From an uncultured Verrucomicrobiales bacterium (GTDB lineage: Bacteria; Verrucomicrobiota; Verrucomicrobiia; Verrucomicrobiales; DEV007): DNA of 33,403 nt. The DNA is taken from NCBI GenBank assembly GCA_938082635.1, contig CALLLI010000361.1, positions 1-33,403 of the forward strand, written 5' to 3'. Under the pieces are notes generated by a model. The model had not been told where the DNA came from. It saw nothing but the letters and a program-made list of their open reading frames with translations, and did not search any database. Positions 25,478 to 33,281 of this stretch are shown in pieces. Positions within the stretch are counted from its first letter, which is position 1; each line of letters opens with the position of its first letter. A program made the translations under genes and the position numbers.

Positions 25478-26505
25478 CTAGGCCAAACGGGCGGCGATAT
25501 CGAGCCCGGATTGCAAGGCAAGATGGACGCGTCCTTTGCCTGCGAGGGCGTCTCCAGCAAAGAAGAGCCCGCGGCTTTCCCTCTCTGCTAGGGCTATCTG
25601 ATCGAGTGCCGTGGAGGGATGGGCATAGCGCCAACGTTGACCATTCTACCAGGAGAGTGGGCTTGTGAGGTCTGGCTACAACTGGCGAACGAGCGGCTTG
25701 ATCACATTGGCCAGCTCATTTCTAGGTGTATGATAGTAGTCCTGGGTCCAGGATGGGGCTATTTAGGCAATGACAACCGTTTGGCTAGTAGAGACGTGGC
25801 CTTGTTTGTCGTTCTCGTAGCTCAACCAAGCGAGGGGATGTGCGCGATCAAGATTCAGCAAGGCGTGATAAGGACGTGGCTCAGGAGGATCACCTTCGAA
25901 GCCTAACGCCAAGGCGAACTGGGGGTGGTAGGGTAAACTGCCGAAAGGTCTGGGATTGTGATGTCAGGCTCAAGGAGAGCTGCGGCTTGCGGGGCGGGAG
26001 TCGTGATCAAGACTCGGTCGGCGAGACAAGGTTCGCAATCGTCCTCAAACGTGAGGACCCACTGGTCGTCTCTCCGTGCCACCCCGGTGACCTGGGTCTC
26101 ACGGTGAATCGTTGCCGTGAGCTGTTCGGCGATCAGCTTACCTAATGTGCTGATCCCACCCTGGTAATTGAGTTTGGGTTCAGCGTCTAGCGAAGCATTG
26201 CCAGGAGAGATTTCGCCTGCTTGATCAAACGTCCACAGGGGTTTGTTGATCTTGATCAAGTCGTCGGTCGGCAACTGGTGGTGAACTAGATCTTAGACGT
26301 TTTTGGTCTCCGCGCGGAAGTAGTTCGCGTCGAGATCGATGCGGCAGCCTTCAGCGCTTCGAGTGGTCGCTCTTCCTGAGAAGCCGCGGATTTTTTCGAA
26401 AAGGGTGACTTCGGTGTTGGTCTCGCGCAGGGCCCACGCAGCGGCGAGGCTTGAACAACCGGCTCCAATGATAGCGATGCGTGGACCTGAAGATCGGTTA
26501 GCCAT
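25478..26505 (-). pseudogene. Heavily decayed FAD-dependent amine-oxidase-like protein
   Basis: One 343-codon reading frame can be rebuilt from ATG 26505. It begins with the FAD-binding dinucleotide motif (IAIIGAGCSSLAAAWAL, then VTLFEKIRGFSGRATTR), passes LPTDDLIKINKPLWTFD, LNLDRAHPLAWLSYEND and RWRYAHP, and ends LFFAGDALAGKGRVHLAL, the renalase-like closing FAD contact. Lesions: TAA at 26295-26293, one missing base near 25905 (AVYPYHPQF split), TAA at 25765-25763 (VVIA*IAPSW, where homologues read VVQMSPAW), TAG at 25678-25676 and TAG at 25648-25646. The 1028-base span equals 343 codons minus one base, and all four stops lie in one frame once that base is restored. It is certainly non-functional. 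It sits 11 bases upstream of the intact thioesterase. Confidence 0.88.
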
Positions 26506-26691
26506 GAGAGCTGACCACACGTTTCAAATAGGAAGTAGGCGTCGGCAATTTATAGAAATATACTTTCGGAAGAAAGTCAGATTGATGAATCCGCTGAGGA
26601 CGATCCCACGTTGTATGAGAGACGAGAAACAAGGTTCCGTGTTTCCAGTCTAACTAAACTGAAACAAACAAAATCTTTAAAATAGAATTAC

Positions 26692-27183
26692 ATGAAAATT
26701 ACTCTACTGTCCCTAACCACTGCACTCTTTGCCTTTGCTGGACTCGCCCTGGCCGATCATCACAAAGGTGACAAGAAGGACATTGTCGGTACCGCTGCAG
26801 GTCTTGACGATTTCTCAACGCTCGTTGCTGCCGTGAAAGCAGCTGGTCTCGTAGAGACTCTTAAGGGCGATGGGCCGTTCACGGTCTTTGCGCCAACGAA
26901 TGAAGCGTTCGCGAAACTTCCAGAAGGCACTGTGGCAACCCTGCTTAAGCCTGAGAACAAGGGTAAGCTGGCTGGTATTCTGAAGTATCATGTGGTTGCC
27001 GGCAAGGTGATGGCTAAAGATGTAAAGGCTGGCGAAGTGGCTACCGTTCTCGGCAAGAAAGCGACGATTGCTGTGAAAGATGGTAAGGTAACTATCGATG
27101 GTGCTAATGTTGTGAAAACAGATGTGGTGACTTCTAACGGAGTCATTCACGTCATTGATGCTGTGATTCTTCCCAAGGAGTAG
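26692..27183 (+). CDS. Secreted fasciclin (FAS1) domain protein
   Basis: This 163-residue protein has a signal peptide ([21 protein letters not shown]) and a single FAS1 domain at about residues 35-163. The H1 motif is [15 protein letters not shown], the central YH motif is LKYHVVAG, and the H2 motif is [16 protein letters not shown]1 domains act in adhesion or matrix contacts; single-domain secreted forms are widespread in bacteria. The gene has its own upstream region, divergent from the FAD pseudogene, and ends in a textbook terminator at 27214-27250, so it is likely monocistronic. Lysine-rich, alanine-rich composition fits an exported soluble protein. Confidence 0.94.
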   Translation: MKITLLSLTTALFAFAGLALADHHKGDKKDIVGTAAGLDDFSTLVAAVKAAGLVETLKGDGPFTVFAPTNEAFAKLPEGTVATLLKPENKGKLAGILKYHVVAGKVMAKDVKAGEVATVLGKKATIAVKDGKVTIDGANVVKTDVVTSNGVIHVIDAVILPKE

Positions 27184-27213
27184 GGTATTCCTCAATCATA
27201 CCTTATTTTACTT

Positions 27214-27250
27214 GAGGCACAGAGATCTTCGGATCTCTGTGCCTCTCTTT
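27214..27250 (+). terminator. Intrinsic terminator after the fasciclin gene
   Basis: A perfect 14-bp stem (GAGGCACAGAGATC with GATCTCTGTGCCTC) closes on a TTCG tetraloop and runs into TCTTT, 30 bases after the fasciclin stop. The stem is fully symmetric and could work on the opposite strand too, but the T-run is on the plus strand. Confidence 0.92.
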
Positions 27251-27254
27251 GTTG

Positions 27255-27974
27255 GTGGCGCGTAGTTCTTTAAATATAAATACCAAGCATTATCTTATTG
27301 TCGGTGGGAACACAGGGATTGGCGCGGCATCCGTGGAGTGTTTGCTTGGCCAGGGGCACCAACTGACGGTCGCGAGTCGGCGGATAGATCCTGACATTGC
27401 ATCTCGAGTCACTTACTGTCCGTTTGATGTAGAGACGGTGTTCGCACTGGGATTGCCAGACATGCTGGACGGTCTCGTCTACTTTCCTGGCACGATCAAC
27501 CTCAAGCCGTTGACCCGTCTGATGGCAGCCGACTACGAGCGGGACTATCGCATTAATGTGATAAGAGCGGTGCATGCGATTCAAGCTGCCTTGCCTGCTC
27601 TGAAACGAGCTCCACGCGCTTCGATCGTTCTCTTTGGAAGGGTCGCCGCCAAGGTTGGCTTGCCGTTTCATGCGAGTATCGCGGCTGCCAAAGCAGCCGT
27701 GGAAGGTCTTGGTCGCTCTCTCGCTGCGGAACTCGCTCCAAAGATCCGTGTGAATGTGATTTCGCCGTCTCTCACAGACACCCCACTCGCGCAGGCTTTT
27801 CTGAACTCGGAGGAGAAACGCAGGGCTTCCGGAGATCGTCATCCGGCGAAGCGCGTGGGTGATCCTAAAGAAATGGCCGCCCTGGTAGACTACCTGTTAG
27901 GTTCGAATTCGAGCTTTGTGACTGGTCAGGTCTTTCGCGCTGATGGCGGTCTGTCCTCCGTTCGGTTATTGTGA
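27255..27974 (+). CDS. Non-canonical SDR family oxidoreductase, start uncertain
   Basis: This protein of about 239 residues has the SDR Rossmann fold: YLIVGGNTGIGAASVE (normal TGxxxGIG), DGLVYFPGTIN, and SLTDTPLAQAFL, then TGQVFRADGG at the end. The active site is unusual. The catalytic Ser-Ser before Val reads Gly-Arg (VLFGRVAAKVG), and the YxxxK tyrosine is Ile (HASIAAAK), leaving only the Lys. A related SDR group also lacks the Tyr but keeps the Ser-Thr, so this copy has drifted further. The start is not clear: the natural start would be an ATG where ATA stands at 27276-27278, and the remaining options are GTG 27255 or TTG 27249, the latter inside the upstream terminator. It may be inactive. 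It stops at TGA. Confidence 0.6.
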   Translation: MARSSLNINTKHYLIVGGNTGIGAASVECLLGQGHQLTVASRRIDPDIASRVTYCPFDVETVFALGLPDMLDGLVYFPGTINLKPLTRLMAADYERDYRINVIRAVHAIQAALPALKRAPRASIVLFGRVAAKVGLPFHASIAAAKAAVEGLGRSLAAELAPKIRVNVISPSLTDTPLAQAFLNSEEKRRASGDRHPAKRVGDPKEMAALVDYLLGSNSSFVTGQVFRADGGLSSVRLL

Positions 27975-28065
27975 ATGTGAATGTGATAGTGCGAAGAGTG
28001 CTGGGCGGTCGATTGGCTTTCAAACGCGCAAGGATAAGAAGGGTGGCGTCTTTCTTTGAAGGAGG

Positions 28066-29259
28066 CTAATAGATCTCAACCGTGGCCAAGCTGATGTTGT
28101 CTCGGCCATCGTCTTCGAGAGACTTTGTAAGTAGCTCGTCTGTGATGGCCACTGGGGTCGTCGCTTTGCCAAGAATCTCACATACATGTTTTTGCCAGAG
28201 GCCGCCGATGAGTCCGTCTGAGCAGAGTAGGAACCAATCCGCCTTCCTGATCGGAAGGGTTCCAATCATCGGCTCGAGGTCTTTCATGCCCGCTCCAATG
28301 GCTTGCTGAATAATGTTCTTGCGAGGATGTGAGCGGTATTCGCGTTCGTTGAGTTCACCGCGCTTCATGAGTTGCCAGGGGCGCGAATGGTCGTCGGTGA
28401 TTTGTTCTGTTTCATTATTGCGTAAACGATAGAGACGAGTGTCGCCCACATGCCCATAGTAAACGTTCTCCGGGGTGAACCAACACAGGGTGACGGTAGC
28501 GCCCATACCCGCAAGGTGAGGGTGTTTCTCAGCCAAGCCATTGACGGCCAGGTGCACGTCTTCCAGGCATTCCTTGAGGACGCCTAACCGATCTGGGTAG
28601 AGGTGGTTGGCAGCTTGCTCGTAGGTGAGTGGGATCCTCTCTCGTAACCGACCGACAATCATTTCACTCGCAAGATCGCCAGCGGTCGCGCCGCCCATGC
28701 CGTCGCAGATGACGAAGACTAGATCGCCGTCTTCGATGTTCGCTTCGCCTTCCTCGGGAAGTGCGCGGAAGCCCTCTTGATCAATGGTGAACACGGCGAG
28801 GTTGTCATCGTTCTTTTTGCGAAAGCGTCCCATGTCGACCTTGCCTGACCAGCGCAGGGTGGACCAACCTAGAAGGGCCGGTTTTTTGTCTATCAGATCG
28901 GCGAATTCGAAGTCGATGATACACATGCGGCCACGTCGGGCATCGTAGGTTACATTGCGTGCCGCTTGGTCAGCGTGGCGCACGCCGAAGCCCTCGAGTT
29001 CGTCAAAGAGGGAGTCCATCTTTCCCTGTGTCATGGTTTCGACAGGCTGGCCGCAGTTGGACATGACGATGAGCAGTTCGTCGTCATCGTGGTCGAGCAT
29101 GCGAGGAACGAAATCGCAGCCACGGCGCTCGAGAAAGCGGAGAATGGTCTTCTCCGTGTGGTAGCGTTCCTCCGCCATCCGTCCCCGATAGGTCTTGTGG
29201 ACGCGTCCGTCATAACCAATGCGCACGTGAGCTCGGGGCGAGTCTTTGACCTCTCTCAT
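28066..29259 (-). CDS. Protein phosphatase 2C with N-terminal kinase-like domain
   Basis: This intact 397-residue fusion has two opposed modules. Residues about 10-130 resemble a minimal atypical kinase: Lys22 (VHKTYRG), Glu36 in the C-helix position (YHTEKTIL), hinge ELLIVMSNC, catalytic loop HADQAARN (95-102) and DFE (116-118) in place of DFG. Residues about 135-397 are a complete PP2C phosphatase: KKNDDN (148-153), CDGMGG (185-190), GHVGDTRLY, LLCSDGL (345-350) and DGRDNIS (384-390), so all metal-binding aspartates are present. PP2C removes phosphate from Ser/Thr; the kinase-like half could act in the reverse direction or sense nucleotide. It is divergent from gltX with 80 bases between start codons. 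No transmembrane segment is seen. Confidence 0.85.
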   Translation of the reverse strand: MREVKDSPRAHVRIGYDGRVHKTYRGRMAEERYHTEKTILRFLERRGCDFVPRMLDHDDDELLIVMSNCGQPVETMTQGKMDSLFDELEGFGVRHADQAARNVTYDARRGRMCIIDFEFADLIDKKPALLGWSTLRWSGKVDMGRFRKKNDDNLAVFTIDQEGFRALPEEGEANIEDGDLVFVICDGMGGATAGDLASEMIVGRLRERIPLTYEQAANHLYPDRLGVLKECLEDVHLAVNGLAEKHPHLAGMGATVTLCWFTPENVYYGHVGDTRLYRLRNNETEQITDDHSRPWQLMKRGELNEREYRSHPRKNIIQQAIGAGMKDLEPMIGTLPIRKADWFLLCSDGLIGGLWQKHVCEILGKATTPVAITDELLTKSLEDDGRDNISLATVEIY

Positions 29260-29339
29260 ATGGGCGGAAACATCTCAGGGCTCTTCCAGAGCGCAAGCAG
29301 AGGTTGCAGGCTGGGGACAAAGATGCAACTTCGCCTACC

Positions 29340-30659
29340 ATGAGTTCATCGACGGTTCGCACACGCTTTGCCCCATCGCCCACCGGCTACCTTCATGTCG
29401 GAGGGGCGCGCACGGCACTTTTCAATTGGTTGTATGCTAGGCATTGTGGTGGCTCATTTGTTCTGCGCATTGAGGATACGGACAAGACCCGCAATATCGA
29501 TGACGGAATCGAGGCGATCCTCAAAGGCATGCGCTGGTTGGGCATGGAGTGGGATGAAGGCCCCGAGATCGGCGGTGATCGTGGCCCGTATTTTCAAAGC
29601 CAACGCCAGGATCTCTATGACAAGCACCTTGAAACGTTGCAGTCTAAAGATCTAGTTTACACCGAGGAGAATGGAGCTGTGCGTTTCAAATCGCCGGGCA
29701 AACCTGTCGTGGTGGATGACCAAGTCTGCGGGCGGGTTGAGTTCACTCGCGACGAACCGGACATGACCATCCGTCGACCGGATGGTTCTTACATCTTCCA
29801 CTTTGTGAATGTCACCGACGATCTCGAAATGGGAATTACCCATGTCATTCGTGGTGAAGATCACCTTTCAAACACGCCAAAGCACATCGAACTCTTTGAA
29901 GCTCTTGGGGAAGCGCCGCCAACGTATGCGCACATTCCTCTGATTCTGAATCCGGATGGGTCCAAGATGAGCAAACGGGACTTGGGGGCATCTGTGACTG
30001 ACTATGCAGATAAGGCCTATTTGCCTGAGGCTGTTGTGAATTACTTGGCTCTGTTGGGGTGGTCTCCGAAAGATGATACCGAACTCCTGCCGCTTACGGA
30101 GATCATTGAACGCTTTGATTTCCCGGGGATCAACAAGAGCAACGCGTCCTTTGATTTGGTCAAGTTGAACTGGGTCAATGGGCAGCGGCTCATGGCACTA
30201 GATGAGAGCACCTACTGGAAGCATGCATCGGCGGCAGTGAAGGCCGCTGATATGGATATATCCGAAGAATCGCTCCGCAAGATCCTGCCATTGATGCAGA
30301 CGAAAGTGAGCATTGCTTCTGAGCTGCCAGAGAAGATTGCGTTTTTACAAGGAAATCATTGTGATTTGGATAGTAAAGCTCTGGAGAAGTTGGCGAAAGA
30401 TGCGCAAAGCACGGACAAGCTTGAAGCGCTTATTAAGGCTTTCGAAGACACAACAAGCTGGGAAGAGGTAACTATCGATGCCGCGATTGAGGCGGCGGCG
30501 GGGAGTCTCGAACAGAAGAAGGGCAAGCTGATGTTCCCCACGCGCGTTGCCGCGAGTGGGCAAGCAGGCGGCCCGGATCTTCTCACCGTCTTGGTGTTGT
30601 TAGGGAAGGAACGCGTGCTCTTGCGTTTCCGTGAGCTGTTGGCCCAGCTCGGATCCTAA
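29340..30659 (+). CDS. gltX: Glutamyl-tRNA synthetase
   Basis: This 439-residue class I synthetase starts at ATG 29340 (MSSSTVRTRFAPSPTGYLHV). The HIGH-type motif is GYLHVGG (16-22), followed by VLRIEDTD, the tRNA-contacting GPYFQSQR, and RGEDHLSNTPKH. The KMSKS-type motif is SKMSKRDLGAS, with KMSKR at 210-214. The C-terminal anticodon-binding domain ends LLGKERVLLRFRELL. It charges tRNA-Glu with glutamate; in many bacteria lacking GlnRS a related enzyme also charges tRNA-Gln, but nothing here decides that. At 439 residues it is on the short side for GltX. Upstream codons to 29304 are open but not family-like. It stops at TAA, and a hairpin with a T-rich tail follows at 30696-30720. Confidence 0.96.
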   Translation: MSSSTVRTRFAPSPTGYLHVGGARTALFNWLYARHCGGSFVLRIEDTDKTRNIDDGIEAILKGMRWLGMEWDEGPEIGGDRGPYFQSQRQDLYDKHLETLQSKDLVYTEENGAVRFKSPGKPVVVDDQVCGRVEFTRDEPDMTIRRPDGSYIFHFVNVTDDLEMGITHVIRGEDHLSNTPKHIELFEALGEAPPTYAHIPLILNPDGSKMSKRDLGASVTDYADKAYLPEAVVNYLALLGWSPKDDTELLPLTEIIERFDFPGINKSNASFDLVKLNWVNGQRLMALDESTYWKHASAAVKAADMDISEESLRKILPLMQTKVSIASELPEKIAFLQGNHCDLDSKALEKLAKDAQSTDKLEALIKAFEDTTSWEEVTIDAAIEAAAGSLEQKKGKLMFPTRVAASGQAGGPDLLTVLVLLGKERVLLRFRELLAQLGS

Positions 30660-30695
30660 CAAGGAGTGGCAGTTTTTAACCGCCAGGCAGCGTGG

Positions 30696-30720
30696 GGCGC
30701 TTGGAAGGCGCCTTTCCTTT
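30696..30720 (+). terminator. Putative terminator between gltX and aroE
   Basis: A 5-bp stem (GGCGC with GCGCC) around a 7-base loop leads into TTTCCTTT, 36 bases after the gltX stop and directly against the aroE stop codon. Convergent genes meet here. The stem is short, so this is moderate evidence. Confidence 0.55.
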
Positions 30721-30722
30721 AT

Positions 30723-31673
30723 TTAGCCTGCTTCTGTTGCCGCTTTCTGCAGAGCCTCTCGCATGACTTCAACGGGGGCTGGGCGATTGAACCAGGTCTC
30801 AAAAGAAATCACGCCTTGGTGAAGGAGCATCGAGAGCCCGTTCGTCGCGCGTGCTCCGGCGGCTTCTGCTGAAGCGATGAACTTCGTCCGTGCGGGCTTG
30901 TAGACCATGTCGTAGATCAAGTGATGCGGTTGAATGAGTCCGCTGGATAACAGATCCGGATCTGTTAGTTTCATGCCAGCGGAGGTCGCATTGATGATGA
31001 GGTCGGTGTGGTCTAACTGATGTAATAAGACATCGTCTTCCCAGGCCACCGCTTCTAACCGCTCCATAGGGCCAGCCAGATGATCGTCCTGAAAGAGTGG
31101 GCGGATCTCATCCGCAACGACTTGAGCCTTGGTTGCGGTACGATTCACGAGAACCAGACGTTCACACTTTGCCAAAGCGCATTGAATGGCGACAGCGCGC
31201 CCGGCACCGCCGCCGGCCCCGAGAACGAGAATGCGTAAGTCCTTCGCATCCACGTGAAAGGCTTCGCTGAGTGATCGAAGGAAACCAGGGCCATCACTAT
31301 TGAATCCTAACAAATGCTCGTCTTCTTGAACAACGACCGTATTCACCGCGCCTAGACGTTTGGCCAAGCTATCGACCTCATCCACATTCCTCAAGGCATT
31401 GAACTTGTGTGGAATCGTGACGTTGGTACCGACAAAGCCCAGCTTGGGCAACAAACGCACAGCCTCGGCGAACTCGTCTTCTAAGATGTGCAGTCGCACA
31501 TAGCGCCCTGCGACGCCTATTGCCGACAATGCCGGATTCATCATCTGCGGCGATAGCGAATGGGCCACGGGATCTCCGAACACCGCCAGAATGGGCTTCT
31601 CGCCCTCCGCCCATGCTGGAGGTTGGGCATGCCATTGCCGGAGATCCGCTAAGGTGTAGACATCATTGCTCAT
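30723..31673 (-). CDS. aroE: Shikimate dehydrogenase
   Basis: This 316-residue enzyme is intact. A 26-residue N-terminal extension precedes the substrate domain, which has GDPVAHSLSP (33-42, shikimate hydroxyl contact), TNVTIPHKF with the catalytic Lys90, and NSDGPGF with Asp127. The NADP domain carries LGAGGGAGRA (151-160), VLVNRT (NADP-type Arg after Asn) and INATSAGM. It reduces 3-dehydroshikimate to shikimate in aromatic amino-acid synthesis. It converges with gltX and is 71 bases downstream of the MarC-like gene on the same strand. It ends at TAA. Confidence 0.95.
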   Translation of the reverse strand: MSNDVYTLADLRQWHAQPPAWAEGEKPILAVFGDPVAHSLSPQMMNPALSAIGVAGRYVRLHILEDEFAEAVRLLPKLGFVGTNVTIPHKFNALRNVDEVDSLAKRLGAVNTVVVQEDEHLLGFNSDGPGFLRSLSEAFHVDAKDLRILVLGAGGGAGRAVAIQCALAKCERLVLVNRTATKAQVVADEIRPLFQDDHLAGPMERLEAVAWEDDVLLHQLDHTDLIINATSAGMKLTDPDLLSSGLIQPHHLIYDMVYKPARTKFIASAEAAGARATNGLSMLLHQGVISFETWFNRPAPVEVMREALQKAATEAG

Positions 31674-31744
31674 ACTCCGATCTTCGCGAAACTAGCCTCG
31701 CCGTCTATCGCCTTCTTCGTTGAACCTCAATTGGAACGAGGTTA

Positions 31745-32338
31745 TTAGTTCGCCAAGTAGACTTTGATCCCATCCAGAAACATCTGCACGGCGATCATGA
31801 CAAGCAGCATGCCCATCAGTCGTTCAATCGCGATGGAGCCGCGCCGCCCCAGGAATCGAAACAGTGGCACCGAGGCCGTTAGAATGATGGTGGACGCGGC
31901 ACACGCAAGTGTGAGTGCCGATACCCATTGTGTCATCTTGTCAGGTTCCCTCGTGGCCATGACGAGTAGAGCCGCGATGCACGACGGTCCAGCGATCAGG
32001 GGGATGGCTAGCGGAACAACCAAGGGCTCGCCTTCGTCGGTGTCTGGCTCAGGAGAAATGACGCTCTTCCTTGGGAAGACCATGCCGAGGGCAATCAGAA
32101 ACAGAAGGATTCCTCCAGAGATGCACAAGGTGGCCTCGCGTAGCCCGAGGAAGGCCAGCAGCGACTAACCCGTGAAGAGAAAGAGCATGAGGATCGCATA
32201 GGCGATCAGAGATTCTCGCAGAATGACGATGACCTGCCGCCGCTGCTTCAGGCCACTCAACAAGGAGTGAAACGTGACCATGTTCCCAAAGGGATCCATG
32301 ATCAGAAACAGGAGGATGGCAGCGGAGACCAGAGTCAT
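31745..32338 (-). pseudogene. MarC family membrane protein interrupted by one TAG
   Basis: The complete MarC frame of 197 codons plus stop runs from ATG 32338 (MTLVSAAILLFLIMDPFGN) to TAA at 31747-31745. It has six hydrophobic segments and the family motifs MDPFGN, CISGGILLFLIALGM, VVPLAIPLIAGP and a closing MGMLLVMIAVQMFLDG. A single TAG at 32167-32165 interrupts LFLFTG*SLLAFLGL. In MarC proteins this position is commonly Gln (FFGQxLLDLLG), so the change is most simply CAG to TAG. Nothing else is damaged. A shorter open frame from 32128 would lack the first two membrane helices. MarC proteins are inner-membrane proteins of unknown transport role. It is called a pseudogene only because of that stop. 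Confidence 0.88.
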
Positions 32339-32480
32339 TCTGCTCTATAGCGTATCTCTCGCCACACTCGCAATCGAAACGAAGAGGAGGCTGACCTTTT
32401 AACTGGGCGTACCGTTGTGGTTTGAAACCTTGATGTCTCTCGGCAATTTGCGTACGTCAGGCTTGAAACCCAAGAAATCT

Positions 32481-33241
32481 ATGGAGAACCAAGCGGAATT
32501 GATCAAAGACCTGCGCCTGCAGATTGCGTAGAGGAAAGTGGTGGCCATAGTCGGGGCTGGCGTCTCGATAGGCGCGTCTGGGGAGAAGATCGCTTCCTGG
32601 GATGGGCTTCTCGAGGACGGCATCAAGCGCGGAGCCTCGCTCCACGGCTCTGATGATGAATGGATCAAGCGCAAGCAGGCAGATTTGAAATCTGGAGACC
32701 TAGATGAAATGCTAGGTGTGGCGGAGTTGGTCACCAAGAAGGTGTAAGCCGGTGAGTATGCGAGCTGGCTACGAGATGCCTTTAGGAATCTATCTATTAA
32801 AGATCGGTCAGTGTTGGAGGCTTTGCGAGATCTGAAGATCCCGATCGTCACGACCAACTACGACGGCTTGATTGAAGAAGTGACGAAGCTCCCTGCGGTG
32901 ACGTGGAAGGAGAAGCACAAGATCGAGCGTATTGCGCACGGTCAGGAAGAGGCGGTGCTGCATTTGCATGGACATGGGGATCAACCGGAATCGTCTATTT
33001 TGGGTATTCGTGACTACGAAGACATTCGAACAGATGACCATGCGCAGGCAGCGATTAATGCGCTTCGTTTAACGAAGAGTCTGCTCTTCGTTGGATGTGG
33101 CGAGGGGTTGAATGACCCGAACTTCGGTCCTTTCTCAAGTGGATGGAGAAGGTGAAACGCGACGACGATCTCCGTAGTTGGACCTTCGCCGAAAACCCAT
33201 TTCTTGAAGAATCAGATAGCGCTCTGTTAGTATTTGATTAA
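32481..33241 (+). pseudogene. Decayed SIR2-domain protein
   Basis: The frame from ATG 32481 (MENQAELIKDLRLQIA) carries a TAG at 32529-32531 just before RKVVAIVGAGVSIGAS (NAD-binding GAGxS), a TAA at 32745-32747 (KKV*AGEYASWLRDAF), then IVTTNYDGLIEE, VLHLHGHGDQPESSIL and TKSLLFVGCGEGLNDPNFG, the SIR2 NAD-site signatures. A missing base near 33134 shifts the frame; the alternative reads KWMEKVKRDDDLRSW and stops at 33241. SIR2 domains consume NAD, either as deacylases or, in stand-alone bacterial versions like this, in antiviral defence. An effector role is inference. About 250 codons remain, and the C-terminus may continue into the open stretch at 33282. Confidence 0.8.
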
Positions 33242-33281
33242 CGTAATCCGTTGACTTTTAGTATATTACCACCAACAGTGA

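Noticed and set aside
27086..30480. The same 14-base string (GGTAACTATCGATG) in the fasciclin gene and in gltX
   Set aside because: Both encode Val-Thr-Ile-Asp in unrelated proteins; a single 14-base coincidence in coding DNA is not evidence of a repeat.
31745..32128. Calling the 127-codon MarC frame an intact short protein
   Set aside because: The upstream in-frame sequence encodes the missing first two membrane helices from a good ATG, separated only by one TAG.
202..33241. Genome-wide reassignment of TAA/TAG to glutamine
   Set aside because: Intact conserved genes (gltX, aroE, rsmB, the dehydratase, the carrier protein, fasciclin) end at TAA or TAG at normal family lengths, and many of the broken genes also have frameshifts, which a code change does not explain.
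202..33241. All lesions are long-read sequencing errors
   Set aside because: Long-read errors are mostly indels, whereas here many lesions are substitutions giving stops and several long genes (1000, 672 and 573 residues) are error-free. It remains possible for single-indel cases such as the LOG-like gene.
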